Positions 1 through 11,438 of a DNA stretch of 64,000 bases are shown here, one piece after another (position 1 is the stretch's first letter; each line of letters starts with the position of its first letter). Source of the stretch: Paulownia fortunei (lineage: Eukaryota > Streptophyta > Magnoliopsida > Lamiales > Paulowniaceae). Where the stretch lies: NCBI GenBank assembly GCA_019321725.1, contig CM033121.1, forward strand, positions 17,129,723 through 17,193,722, written 5' to 3'. A program made the translations under genes and the position numbers. The notes beneath the pieces are model-generated. The model was not told the origin of the DNA. It searched no databases and saw only the letters and a program-made list of their open reading frames with translations.

Positions 1-334
1 TTAATTCATGGATGTATACTTTTAAAACACCTCGATCTAATTGAATCGAATCATATAAGCTTACTAGTAACACCTTTAACACTTCCAAAATTATAACATA
101 TAACCTATAAATATCCAATATATTGACCAATCTATTCTTTTTCTTATCTAAATATAGAATTACTTAATTAGGTTATAGGATCTCAACCACTAACATCAAG
201 TGATAGTATTAGAGGTATAAATTAAGAATGCTATATAAGATGCCATGTAGATGTTAATGCAAATTATCATATGAGTAGTATGTAGTGTATGAATCATATT
301 GGCCAAGTGAGTAGTGTGAGGTTTCGGTATTATA
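1..334 (-). repeat. partial gypsy family C LTR, cut by window edge
   Basis: This is the LTR start-side end of a family C LTR in minus orientation. It matches 27211-27544 nearly base for base, and it matches the reverse complement of about 16477-16810. The canonical LTR start, TGTGATACCC on the minus strand, reads here as CGGTATTATA on the plus strand (325-334), so the terminal TG is mutated. The remainder lies outside the window, so it cannot be told whether this is a solo LTR or part of an element. Confidence 0.8.
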
Positions 335-1036
335 ATATATTTCTCCATGTAATCAGCTAATGTTAGAAAAGTGATCAACATGAAAGTTGTAGATTTATCT
401 GGTAGCTTCATTTTTCATTGAGAATCACCTAATTCCAACTATTAGGGAGAAAGTTATGTTTGATTTAAAAAAATATATCAGCATAGATAGATCTTTTCCA
501 ATGCCCACACTTGGATGAATTTTCTGCTATACTCAAGGTTGAATTAGGCTAAGCTTCCAACATCAAAGTTGTATTTTTATCTTTTGAATTTCAAATTGAA
601 GTAAGATTTAGGTTCATAGGGATTTGGAACATGGAGTTATTCCCAAAATAGGAAAACTGCATAAGTTTGGAAACATGCTTATTTTGAATTTAATGCAAGC
701 CCAATAATTACTTACAAAGTCCAAGTGATTTCTTGCATATATTTTGATCTACACATGATGGACTTAGGCAAAAATGACTTTTTTTTCTAATTATGATACT
801 TATTTGATCCAATGAAATATTATCTGCAAACTTGCTCACGAAACGTGTTGTCTTCTTTGGTTTTATTTTGACTTTTTTTTATCTCTTTTTATTCATTGAT
901 TCCCTAACACAAAACATTAATAAAACTATAATATTAATAAGAATAAAGCAAGAAAAGTATAAAGGATTTGATACAAAAATGTATCAAAGTATGCACTTAT
1001 CAAACTCATTTTAATACTTTCTAAATTAGTGGTGGT
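335..1036. other. unassigned AT-rich DNA
   Basis: No reading frame of recognisable product, RNA gene or clear repeat is visible. It lies between a family C LTR end and a family A LTR fragment. The only open stretch (about 832-1014, plus) encodes a low-complexity hydrophobic peptide that I do not believe. It is probably decayed retroelement sequence. Confidence 0.4.
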
Positions 1037-2096
1037 CTTTCCATTTTGTGTGAGACCTCTTATGTTTAAAACTAAGCTAGCAGTGAGCTTATAATTCTTG
1101 CAACTTAGTGAATATATAAAATATATTTTAATTAATTATTCTAATTAATTAATATACCTTAGAATTAACTTTTTAATTCCAAAATCCTCACAAGTCATGG
1201 GAAGCACCTAACAGTGTATCTCAATTACCTAATCTTAGGTGAATTAGAAAAGCGAACTTATTTTTGTTACTGGTACCATGCAAGTTTGATTCTTCCATCA
1301 ACTAACTTCCTCATTTAGTCTAGGACATGGATTGTTAGTCAAAACTCTATTTGACTAATAATTATGATTTCATTTCTAGTTATACTGACTTATAATAAAT
1401 CATTTAAAAACCCACAACAAATATTCATCTTGATCTAGCTAGAGAATTCTAAGTCAAGGACTAAGAAATTCATATGAGATTCACCAATTTTGCAAGATAG
1501 ATGACAAATTCTTTATTGACCACTCATTAACCTCCATACATGAGGATCATATACCCAATGTAAACCCTTTATGATTATCATGCACTTGGAAAATACATCA
1601 AAGCAATGCTATGCACAAGGCTACCAAGGTGCCTCAAGTTTTAGGACTAATTTATGCACTATCATAACTAGAAAATTCTCATTTTACGAACAACATTTCC
1701 AATAAAAAAAATTCCTTGAGCATGTTCTGTGTGTTCATTCCCTAACGAGCACCTACATATATGTACTAGCATCCCTATGACATGCCTATGTACAGAGACA
1801 TTCTCCATTTAGGCATGTATCATGTGCATGAGTGTATTAGCTTATCTATGTCTCATCTCAATGAACCCTTGGCTCAGAACTATTTTAAGGCCAAATCCAT
1901 AGAGAGATATTCCATAACTTCCATTGTATGTGTGACCATACCTCATAGCTAAGTATCATCTATGAACTTTATCTAAGCGACTAAATGCAATTATGGATAA
2001 AGAAAATGTCAACTATATTAATATATTTTGAATAAGATTATTTTTACAAGAGTATGAGAGCGGCCACTAATTGGCTCGCTTGGCACTACTCTTATA
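1037..2096 (-). repeat. partial copia family A LTR
   Basis: This is a minus-strand fragment of the copia family A LTR. It can be followed alongside 11980-12766 and 21760-22832, including the shared words AAGCTAGCAGTG near the left end and GGCACTACTCT at the right end. The right end (about 2096) corresponds to the LTR start (TGTTAGAGTAGTGCC on the minus strand). The left end is truncated, so the 3' half of the LTR is missing. The two other minus copies are clearly diverged from it by eye. Confidence 0.75.
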
Positions 2097-2850
2097 GAAA
2101 AAGCCCCTAGATCACCAAGAGTGCTACCTACCTCGATCAACAATAAAAAACATTTGTAGTTGAGCCATTTAGGCTCAGACAAGTACTTTTATATCTTCTA
2201 ATAGGTCTTAAAATTTCAAACTTTTAAGCTACATCATTAGTTTTGATGAATCAGAATAATAACATTCATTTTTTAAATTAGTTATCAATTTACATTTGAT
2301 TAGGGGATTGGGAGACTCAATGAGATGTTGACACATGGATTCTGAAAAATTATTTATTTCGCTATTATGAATCCAAAAAGTCTTTAGAAACCCCATATTT
2401 CTAAGTGCATTGCATTTCAAGTGTAAAGTTGACATGATGAACTCATGTATAGAACTTTTAAAAGTATGCTTTCCCAAGTGTACTTGTACTAACCATTTTC
2501 ATTGAGTGTCAATGAGAACAAAGAGACCTCAAAACTAGATAGAAGAATGAAAAATTTCATCATAGAAGAGGTTATGAAGTTCTTGAAGATAAAAATGACA
2601 AAGATGAAGATGTCGAAGATTGTCATTTCATTAAAGATGCGATTGCTGGTGTACTTCGCAACATAATCAGAAAGGAACCACATAAGGATTCACATTACTA
2701 GTGGGCTAAGGGCAAAAGTTGATAATTTTACATATCAAGCCTAAATGAGAGGTGGATTTGGCAATGTAGTTAAAAAAATAAAAAGAAGAAATTTTCTCCG
2801 AAAGTTACTTGGATTGTTGCTGAAACTTGAAGATAAGAAAAGCAGAGTTA
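2097..2850. other. unassigned region between two family A LTR ends
   Basis: It lies between the start-side ends of a minus-strand A LTR (ending about 2096) and a plus-strand A LTR (starting 2851). The expected polypurine tract next to an LTR start is not obvious on either side. No conserved gag or pol motif was found, and the short frames on the minus strand resemble nothing I recognise. It could be heavily decayed internal element DNA. Confidence 0.35.
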
Positions 2851-3501
2851 TGTTACAATAGTGCCCAACAAGCCAATTAGATTGGTTATTTAATGTGCTC
2901 TTATAGAATAATCTTAATCAATTTATTATTAATAAATAAGGAACTTTGTTCATCATTACATGTTATTAATTTACTTTAACACAATGTTCAAATCTTAAAT
3001 TTTGGTAAGGAAATAAAAGAGGAAAAGGAAAAATATCAAAGAATAAAGCACAATGTACTATCATTTAAAGTTTGGTCTATTCTTAGTTTTTTCCTCACTA
3101 AAATCTAAGAACCAAATATAGCATAGATAAAGTATTAGATCATACATAACTATAGGATATGGTTGCACATAAAGCTAACAATCATGAAATATGTCCTCAA
3201 GGCTTTGATCTTTAATTAGTTCTAAGTTCATAGAATCATGAGATAAGAAATTAATGATTCAAATGGATTTGCACATATGATGCATACTCAAAAGGAGGAT
3301 ATTTTGTTTTATGGATATCGGTGTGTGATACGAGTGTATATATATGGGTTGTTGTTGGAGAACAAGTTCATTGAACAACCTTGCCAAGAGATTCCTAAAT
3401 TGGAAATGTTCGATATTGAGTAGGAAATTTATATATTATGATAGTGAATAGATTGGTTCTTATACTTGAGGCACCATGGTAGCCTTCTACATAGTTGGAT
3501 A
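2851..3501 (+). repeat. copia family A LTR, left part, split by element A2
   Basis: The sequence starts TGTTACAATAGTGCCC, matching the A1 3' LTR start (9146, TGTTAGAGTAGTGCCC). It can be followed through the shared phrase CTTGAGGCACCATG (3467 region here, about 9603 in A1). It stops at 3501, where minus-strand element A2 begins, and the same LTR resumes at 22833. It therefore formed the target site of A2. It carries a 100-150 bp insert absent from the A1 LTR (see 2990-3112). Confidence 0.75.
2990..3112. mobile_element. candidate MITE-like hairpin inside an A LTR
   Basis: The left arm 2991-3010 and right arm 3091-3111 are imperfect inverted repeats: AATCTTAAATTTTGGTAAGG against the reverse complement of TTCCTCACTAAAATCTAAG, about 18 of 22 matching. 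They enclose about 80 bp of AT-rich DNA. The stretch interrupts alignment of this LTR with the A1 3' LTR, which supports an insertion. Target-site duplications are not convincing, so the superfamily is unknown. Confidence 0.4.
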
Positions 3502-3943
3502 TGTTTGGTTCGCGTGATCCTAGGGTATGCGAAGTGAAAAATTTTAAATTTAAAAACATCAGGCTATAATAATTATAGTAGTACCCCATATTCGATGTGA
3601 TTTTAATGATCTCGCAATTTTGAACGGTGTAATAAAATAATTAAAGTTTCAATTGATACATTTCTATGCACTCTGGCTATCATAGAGATTTGAAGCAATC
3701 AATTGCTAGCCCCTTTTATGAATTATGTTCACAGATTCACACATCTCTCATCTAAAGTGGTCCACATTTTGAGCAAGAACACAAAATCAGAATTCTGCTA
3801 ACAATTCTGATTTATTTTTCTAACTTAGTTTATAGAGTGAATATTAATTCTAACTATCAACTAGTGATAAAAGAATTAACATTTTGATTCCATGCAACCT
3901 AGTCAACCAACCAATCAAATTGCACCATTTTGCATACTTTTAG
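3502..3943 (-). repeat. A2 3' LTR, terminal part (with filler)
   Basis: The left end reads TGTTTGGTTCGCG, the reverse complement of the LTR end CGCGAACCCAACA with changes. Positions 3502-3885 follow the A2 5' LTR at 20671-21060. From about 3884 to 3943 the sequence is instead family B LTR DNA. The LTR is then cut by element A1 and resumes at 11439. Confidence 0.75.
3884..3943 (-). other. family B LTR filler inside the A2 LTR
   Basis: About 60 bp that does not belong to the A LTR. It closely matches the minus orientation of the gypsy B LTR, for example 46850-46910 and the reverse complement of about 50175-50235, sharing CAAATCAAATTGCAC-like and CATACTTTTAG words. It continues a few bases past the A1 insertion (11439-11446). 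It replaces roughly 90 bp found in the A2 5' LTR (about 21055-21145). Confidence 0.65.
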
Positions 3944-4163
3944 TGTTAGAGTAGTGCCCGGCATGCCAATTGTTCTGACCGTTCTTATACTCTTGCGAAC
4001 AAGTACACTTTCTTACTTTAACTATCAGAAAATGCACAATTGAATAATCGCGAAAGGGTTCTAAGATTCATTTTAATTACATATGATGTAATATATGTTT
4101 ATATTTTTTATAAACTTTAAATTCCGCTGCGTATACGTTTTTCGAGATCGCGCGAACCCAATA
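3944..4163 (+). repeat. A1 5' LTR, internally deleted
   Basis: It starts TGTTAGAGTAGTGCCC and ends GCGAACCCAATA (terminal CA mutated to TA). The first about 55 bp match 9146-9200, a short middle piece matches 9496-9512, and the last about 155 bp match 11278-11433. The two junctions fall at short shared words (TGCGAA and CTT), consistent with microhomology-associated deletion. The deletions probably removed the LTR promoter region. Confidence 0.85.
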
Positions 4164-4164
4164 G

Positions 4165-4178
4165 TGATATCAGAGTCA
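4165..4178 (+). promoter_or_regulatory. A1 primer binding site (initiator tRNA-Met type)
   Basis: TGATATCAGAGTCA, one base after the LTR end. It differs from TGGTATCAGAGTCA, complementary to the 3' end of plant initiator tRNA-Met, by one G-to-A change. The A2 PBS has the same 1-nt spacing and the same TCA ending. Confidence 0.8.
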
Positions 4179-6230
4179 AGGTTCATGCGTTTTTGATACT
4201 TTTTGATTATGTTTATTTAATATATATGATAGATTAAATATTTATATGTGTGATTGATTTTGACTAAATTAATTTCTTTATTTGGGATTAATATTATTAA
4301 TCGTTTTAAATGTTAAAACATTTTAAGAACTGAGACGAGTTAAGAAATTAGATTTCTTGATTTTCAAGAATTTCAAGATTGGTGAAATCTTGAATTTCTT
4401 AAAACATGGCAAGGAATAAAAAAAATCAAATAAGTTGATTTCTTGATCAATTAGTTTTTATCACGTTTTCAAAATTTCTTGATAAGATCAAGAAACTATG
4501 AAATCAAGATTTTGTGAAAATCTTAAATTCTTGGACATTAAAAAATAAAAAATAAAATAAAATTATGGAGTGCTGACCACCCAACGTGTGACGTTAGGTG
4601 GGCTGCCGGCCACCCGACATCGGGCTCCGGGTCGCCCGCTGGCACCCGACATATGACGTTGGGCGTCGGGTCTCCCACTGGCACCCAATGTGCGGGTGTC
4701 GGGTCGCCTGCTAGTCGGCACCTGACGTGCGGGCGTCGGGTAGCCAGTCGGCACCCAACGTGCGGGCACCCGGCAACAGCCTTGTTGAACTGTTGTCCAT
4801 CCCGCCTCATTACGTAATTGTTACATGAAGTTTATATTTTTTTATTTTAAAATTAAATGTTAATTTTAATTTTTGAACAATCATTTTTCATAAAAATCCT
4901 AAATTTGAAAGAAATTGCACATAACATGATTTATCATTTTTTATTACAACAATCGTTTTTTATTATCATGTGATGATTTATGTTAAGCATGCTAGTTGGA
5001 TGATCATGGAGCCTAGGCCAATGTGATTGGTTTAATTTTACGCATAATTGGTTATTTTTGGATTTTAATTAAAATGAGGCATATGTGTCTCACCTTTCTC
5101 TGTTTTATTCTTGATGTACTTCTATCTACCTCCTATGTATCTCCCCTTGGAATTGTTCCAAGGTTTCTTGTAGTTTTAGCAAATGTAATGAGAGTAGAAA
5201 TAAGGGGTGAGGTTAATCTTTTTTTAATTTGGCGGACATTAAAAGAAGATTGAATGAAGATGGAGAAAAAGTGAGGAAACAAGGCCCATGAATATATAGA
5301 TATATTTATGTAATAGATAGGTCTATTTGCATTTTAATTATCACCCTTAGATTGACCTAGATCCACTTTGGCTCAAGTAGATCACATAGGATTAAAGGCT
5401 CATGATCATCTATTTATTTTATTATGTATGTGATACATGATGTGTTTATTTAATGCTTCCTTATGATGTATGCTTGTCATCGTTAGGATAGTGAACATTA
5501 AATAAACAAGAAAAGAAAACAATGTGACCTTGTATAATAAATCTAGTATGACCCTCACTTGAAAATATTTCAAGTTGAGAACCTTTTTTTTTAGTTCGAT
5601 ATCAAGCGTAAATGGGAAATATTGGGTGGGACCCAATCATCCATGCCTTCCATCAAAAGTAGTGGCATGTTGATACACTACCACATTTAGTCTGTTGGCC
5701 ATGAGTCGTGGGATGTGCTAAGTGTAGGCAAGCTATGACCACTACTAAGCATTAAGATGCCCATGGGGTGGACTCATCTTTATCGTTGGCCATGAGTCAT
5801 GGGACGTTTAGATGCTCCATCTACATGGATATTTGATGGGTAATGCTTGACACTTAGTACTATATGGGCTCATAAAATTGGGGTGTATAGGAAGAGGTGA
5901 GGCAAAATAGCTTGAGGGTTGCATGGGGATGCAATTGCTAATGTTGTTAGCTACCTTTTAGTTTTGTTGTATGGGCTCATAAAATTGGGGTGTATGGCAA
6001 GGCTAGTTGGACCTCAAGCCCACTAAGAAATTAGATTTCCCGAATTTCCATCTAGATGGTGATAGGATTTGAATAAAATAGTGGGAGACATTTATGATTA
6101 AAGACCATAACATAAATGGATATTAATTGAATAAATGCTTAAATTTCTACCTCGCATAGGATAATGATTATTGCTAATAATTCCACATAGGATAATCTAG
6201 ACAAACAGACAAACTTACCAGCTCAATATA
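4179..6230 (+). other. A1 leader and decayed gag region
   Basis: This is internal DNA between the PBS and the zinc knuckle. It is AT-rich apart from the GC-rich array at 4563-4805. The equivalent part of A2 (19353-20655, minus) is recognisably similar from about 5640 onward. The phrase ATGGGCTCATAAAATTGGGG occurs twice, at 5862 and 5970 (about 108 bp apart). No gag protein can be read, and most of gag appears lost. Confidence 0.6.
4563..4805. repeat. GC-rich minisatellite in the A1 leader
   Basis: About six degenerate copies of a 30-39 bp unit built on GGCACCCAACGTGCGGGCG and TCGGGTCGCC words, in strong contrast to the AT-rich surroundings. Open frames across it on the minus strand encode low-complexity Arg/Pro/Gly-rich peptides and are a composition effect. 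The matching site in A2 (20395-20490) is also GC-richer but lacks the array. Confidence 0.8.
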
Positions 6231-9090
6231 GATGTTTGTCACCATTGTGGATATTTAGGGCATAGAAAGAGGAAACACAAGTATTGATTTTCTTAGTTGA
6301 ATTAGAAGTGGTTCTAATTCAAGTTTATACATTGTTGATATCAATCATTAAGGTTGATAAATTTTTCTTGGATATTGAATATCGGATATGATCTCATCTT
6401 TGCAAGGGGTTACAGTGGATGACAAGAAAAATGGAGACTAAGATAAAGGACGATCCTTAAGCTTGAGAATAAAGTAAGTGTTGCTTTATTGGCTATAGGA
6501 ATGATCCACTTAACTCTGGATGGAATTAGGATAGTATTAGTTAATTATCTTTGCTACATTAATAAATGAACTATACAATCCCAACATTCCATGCTACATA
6601 ATCAACAAAGTAATCTAAGAATTAGATAATCAAAACAGTGCATACTTGTGGTAAGTTAGATTAGGTCATATCTCTAAAGAAAGAGTTCAAAAGATGGTAT
6701 ATTTGCTTGACCTTTTGGACTTGTATGAGGTGCCAACTTGTAAATCTTATCTGTAGGAAAACATGACCAAATCACCATTTATAGGACAAATGGAGCAAAC
6801 CACGCCTTTGGATGTGATCCAAAGGGACATAAGCAGTCCACTAAGTGTTAGTGTACAAGCGAACTATTCTTACTTCATTATTCTAAGATCCTTTGAAGGG
6901 TTCAAAGAATTTAGACATGAAGTAGAGAATTAAATCGGCCAAAGTATTAAATCAATTAATGTGATCGATGAAGAGAATACTAAGGTAGTAAGTTCTTGAT
7001 TATCTAATGGAGAATTAGATTCTCACTTTAAGTGAATCCAAGTTGAGTTTCACTTATTTCCTCCTTCATTCTGGTAATTCACCCTATAATCAATGATATT
7101 CTTATCAAGTAAGGATATCATCTAAATCGGTACTCAAAAACATCATATGTGATATGATGTGGTAAAAGACCCCTTGTATATATACCTAAGGGTATAAATA
7201 GGCCTGCTTCTTTGAAACAGTTAGTGGGAGATAGGATGGATGTGAATCCAACTTATGCAAATTTGTGGGGTATCCAAATAAATCTAAAAAATACCATTTC
7301 TATGGTTCCTAAAAACAAAAGAGTTTGTTTTCTAGGGACACCACCTTCTTGAGAAGAATGAATTTCTATAAGATAGAAATTGCTAGATCATAGAACTTGA
7401 AACAATTCAAGAACCACAGTTTATCTCACAAGTGGTAATGGTGTATGAGCAATTTACTAAAACTTCTAGTACACAACCTCCAATGAGATCTGAAAGGATC
7501 TCGGGGCTACTTATACGATAAGAGTCTCTTGCTAGAGAACAGCAATGAGGATCTCGTTTTTAAATATTGATTTAACTAAGGAGTAATGATGTATAACATC
7601 AATTCAGAAATTGGCAAAATGCCATGCAATCCAAAATGGACTCTGTGTACTCCAACAAGGTTTGACCTTAGTGGACCTATTAGTGGGAATAGTTCCCATT
7701 AGCTAAAAATGGATCTGCAAAAATAAATTGAAGAACATGGGGAGATGGTGACCTATAAAGGCACAACTGGTGGCAAAGTGTTAAGCTCAAAGTCAAGGTG
7801 TTGACTATTAATGATATATTTTACCAGACGTGATGCTAAAGTCTATTCAGAGTATGCTAGTTATATCTACGTATTACGACTACTAGTTATGGCAAAGGGA
7901 TATGAAGACCGTCTTTCTCAATAGGTGTATTGAGAAAGGGATAAAAGTTAAGCGGTATAAAGTTTTCATATCAAACAAATGCAAGCAAAAAGTTTGTGAG
8001 CTTCAGAGATCTGTTAAGAACTCAAAATAAATTTTTCGAATATGGAACATTGGATTCTCTAAAGCAATCAAATGGTTTGATTTCCTTAGGAATGCAAAAG
8101 AGCCATATGTGTACAAGAGGGTTAGTGGGAGTATGGTGATGATTGTTGTGTTTTACATTGATGACATTTTACTCATAGAGATGATGTAGAAATATTACAG
8201 TCAACTGAGACTTGTCATCTACAAAGTTTTCCAAGAGGGATTTGGGATAAGCATCCTAGGGATTGGAGATTGAGATTTATGGTGATAGATCTGAAAGGAT
8301 GCTTGGACTATCCTAAATCTAAGTACATAGATTAGATGCTAAAAGGGTGTAGCATGAAAGAATCCTAGGAGAGATTCTTGTTTATAAGTCATGGGATTCT
8401 TTCGAAGTCCTCGTCCCCAAATACTTTTGAATGAAAGAGAAATAATGACTCATATACTTTATGCATCCTTGAAAGAAAGCATAAAATATGTAAATCTATG
8501 TACATGATTTGATATCAGAAATGCTCTGAGTGTTACGAGTAAAATATCATTCAATTTGATGTGAAAAGCATTAGAAGCCATAAAGATGATCTTTAGTACT
8601 TATGAAGCACTAAGGATTTCTTCTTGGAGTTTGGTTATGGAGAACTGAAACTTAGATGTTTCATCTAGTTTTTAGTCTAAAGTAGATAACTTGAAGTCCA
8701 TGTCTAAATTTGTGTTCATCCTAAATGGTGGGATGGTTAGTTGGAAAGTGTTCCAAGCTTGTAACAACCGTGGATTCTACCACCGTGATTGAATACATCT
8801 GGGCATACGATGCTGCAAAAATAGATTGCTTGGATAAGAAACTTAATCTAAATGTTAGATGTAGTTCCAACCATTGTTGTTTGAGTACTGGAGTACTGTG
8901 ATAAGAATGGGGGCTATTGCACAAACAAAGAAGCCAAGGTCTCATCAAAGGATCCAAGCAGAAATAGATTAGCGATACCGTGGTTATAAAAATCATTGGT
9001 AGAGGCAACATCAGCATGGAAAGATTTGCTTCGGCAAAAAATATAGTAGACCCATTATTTTAACCCTCTAGATAAGTATTTGAAGGACAT
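6231..9090 (+). pseudogene. A1 copia gag zinc knuckle and pol remnant
   Basis: This is the decayed remnant of a copia polyprotein, which would encode gag, protease, integrase, RT and RNase H in that order. A CCHC-like knuckle is readable at 6237-6278 (CHHCGYLGH with the last Cys replaced by His). GAG-pre-integrase text (LGHISKERVQKM, then MTKSPFIGQ) spans 6660-6800. The integrase core is mostly deleted. RT shows YIDD at 8154-8165 with ILLI after it. Next comes the copia stretch around SQSKVDNLKS (8670-8700), and RNase H ends near 9080. Many stops and frameshifts occur throughout. It is a copia pol by domain order (integrase before RT). Confidence 0.85.
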
Positions 9091-9128
9091 CTTCAGAAGA
9101 TGGGCTTTAATACGAGGGCAATTATCTC

Positions 9129-9145
9129 TAAGGCAAGTGGGGGAT
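9129..9145 (+). promoter_or_regulatory. A1 polypurine tract
   Basis: AAGGCAAGTGGGGGATT lies immediately 5' of the 3' LTR start TGTTAG and is the expected plus-strand primer site. The A2 equivalent at 12767-12780 (minus) reads GACAAGTGGGAGAT. Confidence 0.8.
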
Positions 9146-11433
9146 TGTTAGAGTAGTGCCCAGTGTGTCGATTATTCTGGCCATTCTTATACTCTTGCGA
9201 ATCATTCTTATTTATATTAATATTATTTAAATGGCAATCTTTATCTTAAATTCATCATAAGAATTAGATAAAGTCCTTAGATCACATATAGCTATGGGGC
9301 ATGGTTGCGCATATGATGGTGATCGTGGAATATGCCTCTAAGGTTGTGATCTTAAAACATTCCAAGTTAAGGATTAGAGATAGGACATCATTGATCCTAT
9401 TGAGACTTACACATACGATACAGGCTCGAAAGGAGGATGCCTCGTTCTATAGGTATTGGTGTGGAGACATTAGTGCATGTATGCGGGTGCTTGCTGCGAA
9501 CAAGTACACTTAAGAACCCCACCTGAAAATTCTCAATTAGAAATATTCTATTATCGAATGGAAATTTTCTCGTTACGATAGTGCAAGAATTAGTCCTTGG
9601 ACTTGAGGCACCATGATAACCTTATGCATGACATGTTGTACTTTGATGTATTTCCCAATTGCATGACAATCACAAGAGGTTTATATTGAGTGTAACATAT
9701 TCATGTATGGAGATTAATGAGTGGCCAACAAAGGATCTGTCACCTATCTAGATGAATAGGTGAATCTCTTATGTGTTCCACTGTACTTGACTCTAAAATC
9801 CTTGGCCAAGGTTGGATGGAAATTAGACGTGGGCTTTTCTAAATATTCATCATCGAGTTAAGCTACTAGGAATGGAAACATAGTTATTGAGTTAATGGGC
9901 TTTCGACTCAATATTCATGCCCTAGGCTCAATCGAAAGATTAGATGACGGAAGGACCATACTTGCATGGTATTCGTAATTGAAATATGTTCGCACATTCA
10001 CCTTAGACTAGGAGTCGTGATGCATTGCTAGTTGCTTCCTATGTCTTGTGGGTTCTTGGAATTAATGAGTTAATTCCAAGAGAATTAATTAATTGGATTA
10101 ATTAATCAAAATAATTAATTGTTCAACTAAGTCACAAGAGTTATGAGCTCATGGCTAGCTTAAAGTGAACCTAAAGGGTCATACACAAAACTTGGACAAG
10201 TCCATTTCTAGCCCAGAAATTAATCCAAGTGTTGGATTAAATTAATTAATGTGATTAATTAATGGGGGTTAAATTAATTCAAGTGTGGAATTAATTTAAT
10301 TAATTAATTGGATTAATTGATTGGACCTAATTGGATTAGGGAGCCCAATTAGAACATTTAATTAATTGATTGGACCTAATTGGATTAGGGAGCCCAATTA
10401 GAACATTTAATTAATTGATTGGATTAATTGATTGGACCTAATTGGATTAGGGAGCCCAATTAGAACATTTAATTAATTGATTGGATCAATTAAGTAAGAT
10501 GGACCTAATTAATTAAATAAATTAATTTAATTGATTGGATCAATTAAAGTATGGCCTAATTGATTACTTAGGTCTAGGCCCATTAGGTGTGGGCTTGTAG
10601 GAAGCCCATTAGGAAATTGGATTGGGAATCCAATTCATAGAGGAAGTTGAATTGAGAATTCAATTTCTAAGAGGTAATAAGGAAAAAGAAAAGTTCTTAT
10701 GTGATAAGAAAACTTACTAAAAGAGTTGGAGATAAGAAAGAAAAAAGAGTCCTACATGGAAATGACTTGTGGTAGCCTTTACTGGTAATGTTCTTGGACA
10801 TTTTTATGGGGATTTTATTGCAGATTTTTGTGAAGAAAAAAAATGTGGAAAACAATCTCTCTCTTTTGAAGAAAAATAGTTTTTTTCATCTTCAAAAATT
10901 CGTCCCTTATTTCCTTTGAATCTCCAAAAGTTCACCAATCTTTTATCTAGTTTAACTCTTGATTTAATTGTTGAATTAAGAATTAAATTAAATACCTAAA
11001 ATACTAATTGTTAGTGTGTTCTTGTTTCAAACAAAATCGTTATAGGATAGAATTATCAAATCAAAAACTACTAGCATAGGATTCGATTGTGAGTGGGCAT
11101 CCAAGGTATGGATACCGTTAGAGAGATAACATTTAGGATTCTAGAAGCGAATCAGATTTCAATCAAAGAAGTTTTGAATTGAAGAACATGGAGATACTTT
11201 CATGCAGGGATAACGATTTGAGTCGTTTCAATCCCTACATCAGCCGGAGTGCAAATCAAGGTAAGGGTTTTTCGAAACTTTCTTACTTTAACTATCAGAA
11301 AACGCACAACTGAATAATCACGAAAGGGTTCCAAAATTCGTTTTAATTACATGTGATGTAATACATATTTATATTTTTTAAAAAAATTAAATTCCGTTGT
11401 GTAAAGTTTTTCCGGAATCGCACGAACCCAACA
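9146..11433 (+). repeat. A1 3' LTR
   Basis: An LTR of 2288 bp, TGTTAGAGTAGTGCCC to CGAACCCAACA, directly after the PPT and followed by the TTTAG duplication. Much of the middle differs from the A2 LTRs (subfamily difference), while the ends and the region around 9540-10080 are shared. It contains a 49-bp tandem array and many AATTAATT-rich runs. Confidence 0.9.
10321..10480. repeat. 49-bp tandem repeat in the A1 3' LTR
   Basis: Three essentially identical 49-bp units start at 10321, 10370 and 10432 (TTGGACCTAATTGGATTAGG...), with a 13-bp spacer before the third. The units themselves contain TTAATTAATTGA words, so the array probably grew by slippage or unequal exchange. Confidence 0.9.
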
Positions 11434-11438
11434 TTTAG

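Larger units (their letters stand above)
3944..11433 (+). mobile_element. copia element A1, TSD TTTAG
   Basis: This is a Ty1/copia element on the plus strand with 5' LTR 3944-4163, PBS 4165-4178, decayed gag-pol, PPT near 9129-9145 and 3' LTR 9146-11433. The 5-bp target duplication TTTAG is perfect on both sides (3939-3943 and 11434-11438). It inserted into the filler segment of the A2 3' LTR. The 5' LTR is only 220 bp against 2288 bp for the 3' LTR, because of two internal deletions. The whole element is non-autonomous and dead. Confidence 0.9.

Noticed and set aside
4538..4810. Two overlapping minus-strand open frames with Arg/Pro/Gly-rich peptides
   Set aside because: They exist only because the GC-rich minisatellite lacks stop codons. 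Repeats in the peptide mirror the DNA units, and there is no homologous text in the sister element.
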